Positions 53,580 through 64,000 of a stretch of DNA of 64,000 bases are shown piece after piece. Where the stretch lies: contig BDIU01000051.1 in the NCBI GenBank assembly GCA_002118135.1, forward strand, positions 62,001-126,000, in the 5' to 3' direction. Each line of letters starts with the position of its first letter. Position 1 is the first letter of the stretch. A program made the position numbers and the translations under genes. Under the pieces are notes generated by a model that saw only the letters and a program-made list of their open reading frames with translations, was not told where the DNA came from and did not search any database. The DNA is from Trebouxia sp. TZW2008. Its lineage: Eukaryota; Chlorophyta; Trebouxiophyceae; Trebouxiales; Trebouxiaceae.

Positions 53580-56500
53580 TTAGACATCGACAGAGCCAAG
53601 AAAGCTGTCCCTGTTGTGAGGCTGCTCCCACCATTTGTTGTTTGTGCCATCCAGACCCTTTGGGATGACAGCATAGTAGTTTAGCTTGGCATGGGATGTG
53701 TAGTAGTGCATCTTGATGTGATTCATGTTTACAGACTCCTTGATACCTGCAGCAGCCATCATCATTAAAACACATCAGCAAGGTTTTTGAGGTTTTTTTC
53801 ATTCTAGACGTGTGCTAGACAGGTATGCAAGGTGCTTGGTCGCATTCAGAGCTCTCAACAAGCACAGAAATATGCGATAGAAGGCTGGGTGTTCATTCCC
53901 TTGAAGGCTTTGAGCCCAGCATTGCATGCAGCTATGAAACAACAACAAAAGCAGCAGCAGTGCACATGTGCATTGTTGAAACGTGTAATGCAATGCATTC
54001 AGGGTACCTGGCATCTGATATATCTCCCTTGTGTAGTTCTGAAGGTGTGGATATTCCCGGATGTTCCGCTTGTTGCATTTGAAGTACACATAGTACACCT
54101 GCAGCAAGGCTCAGATGTCTCAAGACTGCATCATGCACTTACAGAATCCTGCTGCCGACGCATCTGATATGCAGCTACACCACAACATCAATACTGTAGC
54201 TGCAGCGGGCATTTACAGGAGCTGCATGATTGCATTGAATGTTCTGCCAATCAAAAGGGGGACGGCGGTGATGCCAAAGCTTACGCAGCAATGCCTGGCG
54301 CTGCTTTGCACTGTACACACCCGCCGCAGCAGGTAGGCAAAGTGTGTCCTACAGCATTGATAACTCTCACTACGCAGAGAAAGTGACACATGTGTTCAAA
54401 AAGGTGCCGCACTGCTGACACCGCGCCACATCTGGTGGATGTGGCCAGCCATTTGTCACGCTCAGGACTCTGCAGAAGAGTCCTGCAGTCATGCTGGTAG
54501 CGCTTCAATGACACTCACCTCGTCAAATCGAATGAGGGTGACAAACAAGCGCAGATCTGCCTCTGTGAACCTGTTACCAGCAATGAAACGCTGCTTGCTC
54601 AGGATCTGCTCTGCCTTGTCCAATGATGCAAACACCTCACTGCATCAACACAGGAGCATGTGAATGCTAGAGCTGCACCAAAGCACAGACCACAGCAGCA
54701 CAAGGCAGAGAGACAGGACCAGCACGGGATGATGCCAGGCAAAGCCACATAACAGCAAGCAGCTGAAGCAGATAGTCTGTAGCCTTCTGAGCCTGCTCTG
54801 CCTTGTCCAGTGATGCAAACACCTCACTGCGCAAACAGAGCAGCATGTCAACCCTGACATTAGAGTCCACTGAGTTTTGGGTTGCTTTGGTTGATCAAAC
54901 CCTCAAGGAAAATCCACAATTTTGTATTTGTTAGGGGAATAAGTTAGGTTATAGGGCTCAGGGTTTGAAGGTTTTGTTGCGCTTTCTGTGGTGGAAATCA
55001 AGATCTGATGAATGTTGATGAGGGGTGCATGTCAATGCTATTGTCCGCCTTGATTCTTTATGGTCACGTTTTTTTTAATGCTGGCATGCTACTCACTCAA
55101 AGACTACTCTAAAGGTCTACTGACTCACGGGCCATGTTGCATGCTTCCTGTATGTATCTCAAAAAGCTTGCCTATATTTCTGGCATGCTACTCACTTGAA
55201 AGCTGTTTCATATGCCTTCTGGGTAGTGGCAAAGCCGCTCCTGTACACCCCGTTGTTGATGGTTGGGTACACCCAGCTGTTCACTTCGTCAATGGCAGAC
55301 CTTAGGTCTTCAGGGTATAGATCCAGCTCAGGATTCTTGGCTATGTTGTTGAATTCACTGCATGGAAAGGAATATTTTTTTAGCAAACCTCAGCTGTTCA
55401 CTTCATCAGCGGCAGACCTTAGGTCTTCTGGGTACAGGTCCAGCTCTGGGTTCTTGGCTATGTTGTTGAACTCACTGCACACACAGAAGCCAGTCATTCA
55501 GTTCATCGATGAGTGCCCTCAGGTCTTGTGAGTATAGGTCCAGCTCAGGTCAGTCACTATGTTGTTGAACCCGCTGTATAAACACAAACCTGTGGAGTGA
55601 AGCCCAGCGGCCCGAGCGGAGTGGCCGACCTCAGGTCTTCAGGTAAAAGGGCCAGCTCAAAACCCTTGGCTATATTGTTGAATTTGCTGCATAAACAGAA
55701 GCCAGTCAAGCAATTCATCAATGTGTGCCCTCAGGTCATCTGGTGACAGGTCCAAGTCAAATTTTCTGGCGTTGTTGACTCACTGCACAAATAGAAACAG
55801 GTCAAGATTTATTGACCCAGCTGTTCATTGTTTTGCCGGCAAACCTCAGGTCTTGCTGTACAGGTTCAGCTCAGGATTGCTGGCTACGTTACTGACTTGC
55901 TGCACAAACACAAGTGCTTTTGCGTCAGCAATTTCACAGGACGTACCTAATCAGACCATTGGACCGGCCAAACAAGCATGTGTGCACAAAAAGAGCTGAG
56001 TGTTAATGTTGACACGTGTGCTTGAGAGGCGTGTAAGTGTATGTGAAGCTGCGGCATGGCAGCATGCTGAATGTACTTTTGAAAAAGGTCCCAAGAAAAG
56101 GGGTGGTACACTAAGATTAACCAAAGCTTTTTATAAACATATCAGGGAGTTCCTTACGTGTAAGAAGGGCCAAGCACTTTTTGAATATTAAAAGGTTTTC
56201 ATTTTTCATGATGATGATGATGGTGATGATGAAAGAATGCTCACATGTAGACCCCCACAATGCAGAGTACCACATGTGCCACTCTTTAGCAGAGGAGTGA
56301 AGCTGCTATGCCTCATCATATGTCTCAATATACGAATGCAACAGCACAAAGCATGCACTTGACGGCAGGACTCGGCAGCCATTGGCAAAAAACCAGAATC
56401 GATCACATGCAGACTGTCAAGCAAAGACTTGCAGAGAGCATATTCTAGGCTACAGGATCTAGCGAGTCAGATTGGGCAGTGTACAGATCTACCTGAAGAA

Positions 56501-58776
56501 TTGAGCGGATCCTCAAGAATTCGAGAGAATGGAGTTGAATTGAGAATCAAGAATTGAGAATTGAGCTGCAGAAAGCATATTTCAGGCTGTAGGAGCTCAG
56601 CAAGACAGGCAAAGCCAACCTGTTAAACGTCCTCATGATCTCGCTGCTCTCATTGTTGACAATTGTGTTCTCCTTTTTGTCCCACAGCACTGGCACTGTG
56701 TACTTGCCTGCAGCACCAGTGCAGCATGTGAGAGACAACCTTGCTTCAGCTTATGTCCATGCAAGAGGTGTGTGTATGACTCGCCAGGCAGACATCTTAG
56801 CACTTTTTTGAGCAGAGTCACCAAACTGCAGCCTGACAACTTCATATGCCTTTCACTGGTGAGTGTTTGCACACAGTGGGAACAGTACAGTCATGCGGTG
56901 CAGCTGATATGTCTGGGCAGTTACCATGGTCCTTGTATGCTTGAGTAGAGTTGCTCCAGGCATCATCATCATTTACAATGTGCTTTGCATTGCAGATCGT
57001 TTTCATGCCATACATACAGATAAGAACTTGCATGGGATGAATGATGGCTTGTCAAGAGAGTTGCACAACACTGGCACCCTAGTGCAGCAGTTGACAGTTA
57101 ACAGTGTTCAAGATACATGCATGATGTGACGCTGAGCTGACCTGCTGTGTCGCCAACTTTCTCATATAGGTCTCTCACAAACTTTGCACCATTGACAGTG
57201 TCTGGAATGCAGTCATCTGCCGGGAACTCTCCATAGCCTGTGCAAGCGCCAATGAGATGAATGAATATATGTTGCGTGGGGATATTGCTTGAACTTGCAT
57301 GGTGTTGCGTGCTTCTCACAAACTTGGCACCACTGACAGTGTGAGCTATGCAGTTGTCTGCTGACGTTCCCCGTAGCCTGTATAAGCAACAATTGAATAG
57401 TAGACTTCATGATGTGTCGGACACTGCATGCTAACATAAAAAATTGACACCGTTTTTGCGACATGCACTTGAGGTGGGTGCGCTCCCGCCAGCAAATTTT
57501 GCTCTTTTGCATGGCTTGATCTAGCCTTGCATAGGCAGTGATTGTGCTCAGGCTGTCAGGTCAACACATGGCTCAAACATGATGCCAAAGGGACAAGTAT
57601 AAAAGTAGCAGCACACTTTTGCATCAACAGTGGACACGTCCAAGAAACTGTACACCCATAAGAACGCAGAGCATTTTGCCTCACTGCTCACTGTTGGGTG
57701 TCTCATCACTGCTCATGAACAGCACGAGTTCTTAGCAAGGCAAGCCAGAGTGCAAGTTGGTTGTGCTACGCCAGCAGCAGTATGACAAACCTTGAGATGA
57801 GTGCAGTGGAGCGTCCTTTGGGTCTGCAAAAGCCCATCCGCAGTGCTCATCTTTCGTGTCAGGCTTTGTCCTCTGCCATGTGGAGTGAGTCACAGACAAC
57901 CCAATGGCATCTTGAAGGCCCTACAAGCACAATTTTCTGGTTTACTTGACAACTTGTGATTCATTTGGGTTTTTAAACTACTTGAACTTATTGTGATTCG
58001 TTTGGGTTTTCTTAACTACTTGAACTTATTTTGATTTCAACATCATCTTGTGACGACGAAATCATCATTCAACATTTACTGATCAAACCCTACAGGGATA
58101 TCAACATGATCATGTTGCACTGATGTCATCAATACACATTCACTGCAGGGTCATCAACATCAACATGTTGTGTTACCGCCATCATCAAACATTTCCTATC
58201 TGAGCTCTCACGAGGCGCGATTGCCAAATTGGAGAAGCTTGTGACATGCTCAAGACTCAGCAGTACCTTCAAGTTTCTGACCGCTAGACATCTGCTGGCC
58301 CATGGGCATGCATAGGCAATGTACAGATGGTACCTCCCAGCTGCAGTCAGCAAGAGCCATGTTGCATGCAAAGCAGCATGCTATTGATATAAGGGACTGT
58401 GCAGAGCCTGAGTACTGCGAATCTGCTGCAAGATGCAAATAGTACCTTCAGGCTCGAATCTGGTGCCCTTTTGGACGTGATCACGGTAGGTAGAGTCTGT
58501 TCGCTTGAATTCGCCTGTATTGGACATCTCGTCTAAAGCGCTCCGGGCCTTTGCCTGTCCGCTGTGAAATGCCTGTGAAGGGTCGTCAGGCTTCGCCATG
58601 GCCTTGCAATGAAAGGCGAGCCCTTTGTGAACAGTTTTTGGATGACCGTTGCCACTATAAACGCGGCTGCTGAGAAACGACGATCCTGTAGTCCTATAAG
58701 CAGACAAAGGCCGAGTCACAACGGAAGCGCCAAGTCGGCTAGATGGACTGAGTAACGAGCAGCTCGAACGCAGCAT
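53580..58776 (-). CDS. glutathionyl-hydroquinone reductase (Xi-class GST), 419 aa
   Basis: These enzymes (ECM4/YqjG/PcpF family) reduce S-glutathionyl-hydroquinones to hydroquinones using glutathione. Nine exons (58776-58446, 58340-58267, 57920-57791, 57237-57142, 56707-56620, 55357-55196, 54639-54519, 54098-54008, 53746-53580) give 419 residues with closed phases. The catalytic motif YACPWA has its cysteine at residue 122. Other family motifs are [137 protein letters not shown] and [12 protein letters not shown]. About 80 N-terminal residues ([20 protein letters not shown]) look like an organelle transit peptide. Introns carry copies of exons 4, 6 and 7. Confidence 0.93.
54775..54845 (-). 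repeat. upstream copy of GHR exon 7 start
   Basis: GCAG|TGAGGTGTTTGCATCACTGG, then ACAAGGCAGAGCAGGCTCAG copies the acceptor and first 17 codons of exon 54639-54519 ([11 protein letters not shown]) and then diverges. Spacing is about 195 bases. The acceptor is intact. Confidence 0.85.
55380..55905 (-). repeat. five upstream copies of GHR exon 6 start
   Basis: The acceptor and first 30 or so codons of exon 55357-55196 ([20 protein letters not shown], then AIDEV) recur five times upstream in the transcript, at about 55475-55385, 55575-55495, 55690-55600, 55790-55703 and 55900-55811. The unit is about 105-110 bases. The nearest copy is almost identical ([20 protein letters not shown], then AADEV); divergence grows with distance. 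Most keep a TGCAG or TACAG at the acceptor position, none the exon 3' half or donor. Confidence 0.9.
57305..57388 (-). repeat. upstream copy of GHR exon 4
   Basis: ACAG|GCTACGGGG, then ACTGCATAGCTCACACTGTC, then AGTGGTGCCAAGTTTGTGAG copies exon 57237-57142 ([20 protein letters not shown], then VR) about 140 bases upstream, with small deletions. Confidence 0.8.
57945..58037. repeat. two-unit 42-base tandem repeat
   Basis: GTGATTCATTTGGGTTTTTA, then AACTACTTGAACTTATT is followed directly by GTGATTCGTTTGGGTTTTCT, then TAACTACTTGAACTTATTTT. It lies in a GHR intron. Confidence 0.85.
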
Positions 58777-59717
58777 AAGCTCTGTCGCTGACCCACACGC
58801 TGTGCTTCAACGAGGGTGCGCAATGCAGGGAACCCCATGTCGTCAGGAGCTGAGATGGAATCTGACAAATCTCATATGAGGTAAGCATGCAGAGCCACTA
58901 CAGAGGGAAGTGGATTTGGGCACAAACAGTGTCTGCAATGTTGTCGGTTGAAACTCAGAGGTACTCTTGCTGAACAGTGCTCCACAAAATCTGCAGAAAA
59001 GGCATGCTTTGCTTCGCAGTATTTCACAGAATTCAAAAGTGAGTTTACAGTGACTTGGTGAGGCCGTTGTACACGACTGGGCTGGCAGGCACTACATAGC
59101 ATAGCAGGTCCACGTCTGAGGCAGGGGTTGTGAGCAAACACACAAACCATGATGCTTTTGTTCCAGATTCTGTTTTGCTTAGGCAGCACCTGACAACAAG
59201 CAATTGCTGAAATATGTGCTTGAACAGCGTACTGCTGAAACATGCTTCTGATCCAGGTTCTATACTGTTCTCGCAGCAATTGAACTAAGCAATTGCTAAA
59301 ACATGCTCAACTTCATCTTGCTGAGACCTGTTCCAGAACCCGTACTGTTCTGGCATCAATTGACAAGCTAGTACTCAAGTACAGGCTTGAAGTGCAGCTT
59401 GCCACTTCTATCATCATGCATGCAGCTTTTCCCAAGCAAATTGTGCCTTGAGGACAGCAATATGCAACCTAGCCTCCTCATGCACAAAGCTAACAGACGA
59501 TGTGACGGCCCTTGCAGCTTCTGGCCTTGGCATGAGGCGCGCCTGAGTTCTGTTGGCTGCAAATTAAGATGGCACTGGGGTTGAGCACCTGCCAGCTTGG
59601 GCAATTCTGACGCTAAATTGTGAAAAGAAGCTCCCTTCAGAAAGGGGCATTTCTAAACTATGGCTGGGAGGGCTGCATTTGGCAATAATTCAATGTTGCG
59701 TGGAAAGCATGGACCAT
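58777..59717. other. intergenic region with degenerate repeats
   Basis: About 940 bases upstream of the GHR start. The left 100-200 bases should be its promoter. From about 59155 to 59360 a degenerate unit of 65-75 bases recurs about three times (TTCCAGATTCTGTTTTGCTT, AGGTTCTATACTGTTCTCGC, CCAGAACCCGTACTGTTCTG, each followed by GCANCAATTGA- or AAGCAATTGCT-type words). No gene is recognised. Confidence 0.45.
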
Positions 59718-60119
59718 TCAGAACTCAATGTGATACTTGGCGGGATTGCCTGTAACACCTGCTTCTCTCCGCAATTCAGCTTCTTTCTCTATAGTTCCAG
59801 CTGGAGCTCGGCTTGGGTCATAGAGCATCCAAAAACATGTTTGGAGCTCTCCTGGCTCTTGTGCCTTACATACACCTTGCATTCCCAAGCCGTCTCCTGG
59901 ACGCCTGCATGCACAACGAGTCAGCTTACAACATGAGCAAGCTCTTGCAAGTCCTGACAGAAGTGACACTTACGTGCCGAACTCGAACACAGCGGCATTT
60001 GTTGGCCCGGCGTCGTTGTGGAAGCCCTGCTCCCGCGACGGGAGGCTTTCCTGCTCTTCAACCTCAGGAGCCTGACTGCTCCTGCAAATCAACAATGCTG
60101 GCTCGCTTGCGGCCGACAT
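59718..60119 (-). CDS. unknown protein, 110 aa
   Basis: Two exons (60119-59974 and 59904-59718) join in phase 2 through a 69-base GT-AG intron. The protein starts MSAASEPALLICRSSQAPEV, passes through FHNDAGPTNAAVFEFGT and ends EKEAELRREAGVTGNPAKYH, then IEF. Glu-rich and soluble, with no signal peptide or motif I can name. It is head-to-head with lipoate ligase. A second frame in exon 2 is also open for a while, so the splice choice deserves caution. Confidence 0.5.
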
Positions 60120-60558
60120 GTTTGCCAGCTCGACATACAAGAACGAAAGCCTTGCTTACGCAGGAGGTGCCGACTTGTTTCTTCGCCAGCGCATCGCGAC
60201 GAATAGGTATCTTTCTTGCGGTTGCTTGCGCCTTCAAGCGAGCGTTGTGTTGTTGTGAAGCCAGGCTGCTCTGTCTAGTTGCTTACCCAACATTGCGACG
60301 ATTCGTCTTCAATGTCCTGACATGCTGTGCTGTCAGCATTTCGAAATGCAGGTGTTGCAAATCGCTCTCACATCAGCAGATGCATCAAATTATTGCCGCA
60401 TAAGTGTCTTGCTCATCGTGTTGCATAGTCTACAAAAACCTATGGTCGTCACCTGTGCAACACAACGGGGCCACCTTTCTGGCATGAAGGGTATTTATGC
60501 ATATTGCTATTGCGCTCTATAGGCTGAATACATATGTACCAACTGAGTGACCGCTGCG
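60120..60558. promoter_or_regulatory. shared intergenic space of a divergent pair
   Basis: About 440 bases separate the start codons of the 110-residue protein and of lipoate ligase; promoters of both must lie here. No defined element is seen. Confidence 0.4.
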
Positions 60559-62551
60559 ATGTCGTCGAAGCGTGTTGTAAAGCTCCTCAGATTGCAAGGG
60601 GTTCCGATTCTACGGCAGCTCCTGTTAGAGGAGGCTTTGCTGAGGGCAGATGGCAGCAACTGGTGCCTCGTCAACAACGGCACGTCGGTACCTGCCATAG
60701 TGATTGGAATCTCCGGGTGTGTATCACTCGTATCCTGCATCGTTTCTGCTATAGCAGCCTCTGACCCTCAGTGGTCACGCACAGGAAGCCTCAGGAACTG
60801 ATCAATGTACCTTCAGCCATGAGGCAAGGAGTTCAAGTCATCAAGAGGTTCAGTGGCGGAGGCACAGTGGTCACAGATGCAGAAACGGTCTTCACGACTG
60901 TGATATTCCAGACAGATCTTCTCCCACCAGGAATTGAAAGCTACCCACGGCCCTTGATGCGCTGGTCTGAAAACCTGTGGAGTCCTGTGTATTCACCGCA
61001 TGGCAACTTCAATCTTCAGGAGAATGGTGAGCATTGCTCTGACCACCCTGACACCCATGCAATATCAATGTGGTCCATGATACTCACAGTCACGGTACTG
61101 CGAGTACAGGCAACTCCCATTCGTACTACAAATTGATCGACCATTACCCACAGACATAAAGCTGAGAGTACAGGCAATACCCATTTGCACTGACAACTGA
61201 TCAAGTGCTCCCTGTGCATGCTGCTGCAGAGCGTCATGGCACTGAACTGGTGTGAGTATGTCGGCATGCAAGAAGCAGAGCTCCGCAGCATCATGCATGC
61301 CAAATCTCGTTGGCATATCGTCATTGCGCAAGAGCAGCATGTTTTTGGAAGTCTGTAGTATCGAAGGATGCTGCTCTCTGCTTGAGTCTGTTGTGCCATG
61401 TGGCAGCACTTTGCTTGCTGCTTTACGCAGCAGCTGTGCTGACTGAGTACAGCAAGAAGCCCATCACCTATCGTTGTTCAACCAACTTCTCTGCAAATTG
61501 TGGCAGCATGCTCAGTTGCTGTCAGGCTAATCTCTGCTTGCAGTGATGACTGAATAACTGCAATGCATGCAGACTTCTGTTTTGGCGACGTCAAGTTTGG
61601 CGGGAATGCACAAGCTATCACAAAGCAGCGCTTTCTTCACCACACCTCACTTCTGTGGGACTACCAGGATGAGAGAATGAGGCTGCTCAAGCATCCTGCC
61701 AAGATACCTGACTATAGACTGGTATGACCGCTGCATGTACAGTGACTTCTCTTTGCAAACTCTGCTTTGGTCACCAAGACAGTTGTCCTTTCATTGAGTT
61801 GTCCTCACTCAGAGGGATGATTGCAGTCAGAAAAAAGCAGTTGGGTCTCATCTGCATTACATACATCAAGAATGCCCTTGCAATAGCTGTCCTTACAAGA
61901 GAAGTCACAGTAAGATGTGACAGCTGTCTGTATCATTACATTCCAGCATAACAGCTGCCTGTATCGTGGCAGTCTGCATGTCATCCCCAGCGAATGCAGG
62001 CAGCAGCACACTGCTTGAGGGATGCATTATATTAAAGTGCACATACCTCTGCAACCATGCAAGCAGCGCAGGAATAGCTATAAAGTTTTGTATGCCTCAC
62101 ACAACAAACTGCAGGCAGCTGTGTTTGATGCTAGCAGCTCTACTAGCCTCATGAGAAATGTGATTAACTTTCACTGCCAAATGAATAACATCATGCGCCA
62201 AGAGCTCTTTTTGGACATAGAACATCAGAGCTTGCTTTGCTTGTTTGTTGCTTGGTTGTGCAACAATCAGCGTGCTCTGTGCAGGACAGAGACCATCTGC
62301 AGTTTGTGTGTAAGCTGAAGGACTTCGTGCCAGACAAGCAAGACATGCTTGACAGCATTCCCGTGGCACTGGAGAAGGCTGGTCTGACGGTAAAAGAGGT
62401 CAACATTACTGAGGCTGAACATGCACTTGAACGAGATTACTTCAAGAACACAAAGCTTGTTGACCTCGCTACTGGGCAGCAGTCAACTGCTGATTTGCAT
62501 CCTTCAACTGGCTCAGTGACACCTGGCAGTCCGAGAGCTGAGGCCCAGTGA
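60559..62551 (+). CDS. lipoate-protein ligase-like protein (271 aa)
   Basis: LplA-family ligases attach lipoate to the E2 or H subunits of ketoacid dehydrogenases and the glycine cleavage system. Four exons (60559-60716, 60785-61026, 61573-61721, 62285-62551) give 271 residues with closed phases. Seen are the conserved KRFSGGGTVV at about 73-82, HGNFN, the lysine motif DVKFGGNAQAI with catalytic-type K141, and RFLHHTSLLW. The usual C-terminal accessory domain of bacterial LplA is absent or replaced by a short helical tail (PVALEKAGLTVKEVNITEAE). An octanoyl transferase-like role cannot be excluded. There is no evident long transit peptide. It starts at ATG MSSKRVVKLLRLQG, the first in frame. 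Confidence 0.88.
61085..61210 (+). repeat. two-unit tandem repeat in a lipoate ligase intron
   Basis: GAGTACAGGCAACTCCCATT, then CGTACTACAAATTGATCGA is followed 70 bases later by GAGTACAGGCAATACCCATT, then TGCACTGACAACTGATCAA. No exon parent is apparent. Confidence 0.7.
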
Positions 62552-63049
62552 AAGCAAAGAAAGTTGTTGCCGCTAGGGGTCATGACGGGAGCCTCTGTCT
62601 ACTGAGGCAGCCCTGGATTGCCAGTGAAATCCAGTGATAGTTCTTCTGTCTAGCAAAAAGATTTTGAAGCAAATTGTGTTTGTCGAACTGTGACAGCCTG
62701 AAGTTGAACATCCTGCCCTTCTGATGCTGGATCACTTCTGCTCATAGACTCTGAGGCTTCCGTCATAATGCTCAGCAGTACGTACAGACTTTCCTTTTTT
62801 TCTTGTCTTGATTCTCTTGCATTCTAACAGCATTTAAGTCAGGCAGATGTCCCCTTGCTGCTCCTCATCATCTGGCCGAAAGCATGTCAGACATGTCCTG
62901 CCATATGGCATGGTATGCCATGCATGCGCAAGACTTGTAGTTGTATTATTGTTACAGCAGTCCTCTGACGATTCATACTCAGCAGAGCGTGCGCCTCTCA
63001 TGATTACACGCCATGCACGCACAGCGCTGCATGTAGTGATGTCGAGTAC
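62552..63049. other. convergent intergenic region with hairpin motif
   Basis: About 500 bases between two stops. It carries the second copy of the hairpin motif at 62587-62620 (GGGAGCCTCTGTCTACTGAG, then GCAGCCCTGGATTG), within the presumed 3' UTR of lipoate ligase. Otherwise nothing is recognised. Confidence 0.45.
62587..62620. repeat. hairpin-forming dispersed motif, copy 2
   Basis: Arms GCCTC and GAGGC flank a short loop. Flanks GGGA and AGCCC, and the trailing GATTG, are shared with 22627-22660. Confidence 0.55.
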
Positions 63050-63813
63050 CTAGTCATAGTCAGGCGTGGGAGGATTCAAGCAGTGCGCAAACGCAACATA
63101 GTTGATCATGTCGCCTGGCGGGTACTCATCATCCAGAAACTTCTCAATCAAGACATCAATGTCAGGCTGCTTCAGCGAAGTGAAGCCCATCTTCACACCC
63201 AGGCCTTGCTTGAACTGAGGCACTGTCACATGATTGACCATGTGACAGCTGTTCTTGTCATGGGCAGCATCATCGAAGAAAGGCTTCACCTGCATTGTAA
63301 TGTAAAATTTGCTGCATACACCATTCACTATACAGGACAGAAAGTGTGTATGGTGTGTCAAAAGGGTTGAGCATAACGTAGACTTAGGAGATGAATTTTG
63401 CACCAGAAGACGTGCATGAAGGTAGGCTTGCACACCTTGTGATGCAGTAGCAGGATCTGTAGCAGTAGCATTTATGCACACGTAGCGCTGGTGCAGTGTG
63501 TATCAAGCACTCGTCTGTCACAATGCAAGGCATCAGCACCCATGCAGAAGTTGCAGGAGCAACAATAAGCAAGACGCAACACAGCAGCATGCTCTGTGCT
63601 ATAATGCTGCTTGCTGCGACTGAGTCAAGGGCTGTACCACAATGCCTTTGGGGATGAAGTCAGGGCATGCCTAACATGACAACACGTCAAGAACAGGTCA
63701 GGTATGGCCAGCAAGGGCATGACTGATAACAGCTTTCATGACAGCAATCCCAGGCTGTTTCTACTTACAGAAGCGCCCTTCATGGCACCTGACATCACCG
63801 AATTTCCATTTTC
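63050..63813 (-). CDS. EF-hand-type protein, C-terminal part (gene continues right)
   Basis: The last exon 63289-63050 encodes 79 residues opening VKPFFDDAAHDKNSCHMVNH, then VTVPQFKQGLGVKMGFTSLK, with DMINYVAFAHCLNPPTPDYD at the end. The spacing of hydrophobic residues and the INYVAFAHCL stretch fit the helix-loop-helix ends of EF-hand proteins, though calcium-ligating loops are degenerate. This pattern (VKPFFDD, then a QFxxxL block, then IxYxxF) is familiar from algal and protist EF-hand proteins of unknown role. A possible preceding exon ends at 63769 (reading GNSVMSGAMKGAS) with acceptor near 63813, in matching phase. The start lies beyond the window. Confidence 0.6.
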
Positions 63814-64000
63814 TGTATGTGCTTTCTTACATGCGAGGTCAGTGCATGGTTGGCATGACAGAATGTAAAGCGCATGACAGGCATGATCAGAAAAGGCGTA
63901 ATGTGGGAGGGCAGGACTTTTGCCGCACACACTTGGAACCTTTGCTGTAATGCGTGAGCAGTCACTGTGTGTTGTCATGAGAGGGCAGGGCTGTACCATG

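Noticed and set aside
1..64000. Bacterial or organellar origin, suggested by MnmG, RsfS and lipoate ligase
   Set aside because: All three are split by GT-AG introns and interspersed with eukaryotic genes (TAP46, F-box/LRR, EF-hand), so they are nuclear genes for organelle functions.
1..64000. tRNA or rRNA genes
   Set aside because: No stretch could be folded by eye into a convincing cloverleaf and no rRNA core sequence was recognised; a tRNA-scan of the window would settle it.

Overview
This is nuclear DNA from an intron-rich eukaryote, most probably a chlorophyte green alga. Genes are split into many short exons with GT-AG introns. Several products begin with plastid or mitochondrial transit-like peptides: a Rieske oxygenase, a glutathionyl-hydroquinone reductase and an unknown plastid protein. 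Neighbours include MnmG, RsfS/Iojap, lipoate ligase and the PP2A regulator TAP46. A trebouxiophyte is a guess; nothing in the window fixes the genus.

Layout. MnmG 3' part (+, 1-6194); a small six-cysteine secreted protein (+, 6540-7011); a P-loop NTPase of unknown role (-, 7444-12391); TAP46/alpha4 (+, 12719-15352); a possible non-autonomous DNA transposon (about 15885-16582); two tandem F-box/LRR paralogues (+, 16719-23587 and 24715-31408); a plastid-targeted protein with an internally duplicated three-exon cassette (-, 32065-34783); a small ORF (-, 36141-36371); a Rieske oxygenase with an N-terminal membrane extension (+, 36512-40810); an EF-hand protein with a long Ser/Gln-repeat and Gln-rich tail (-, 42889-50289); RsfS (+, about 50956-52832); glutathionyl-hydroquinone reductase (-, 53580-58776); a 110-residue protein (-, 59718-60119); lipoate-protein ligase (+, 60559-62551); and the C-terminal part of another EF-hand-type protein (-, from 63050). 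Exon models were built by hand from splice sites, reading frame and family similarity. In all multi-exon models except the first exon of RsfS and the upstream part of the last gene, intron phases close from start to stop (MnmG from the window edge).

How the genes relate. This is ordinary housekeeping plus lineage-specific genes, with no operon logic. Four divergent pairs share intergenic spaces of about 140-670 bp, which probably hold promoters for both sides.

The striking feature is not a gene. In nearly every gene, introns carry one to five decayed tandem copies of an adjacent exon edge, usually a segment spanning the acceptor or donor site. Some copies remain open and splice-competent (MnmG, the plastid protein, the second F-box/LRR gene). 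In the plastid protein the process has produced a working in-frame duplication. I regard this exon-edge tandem duplication, a possible source of new introns, alternative exons and protein repeats, as the main candidate for an undescribed phenomenon here.
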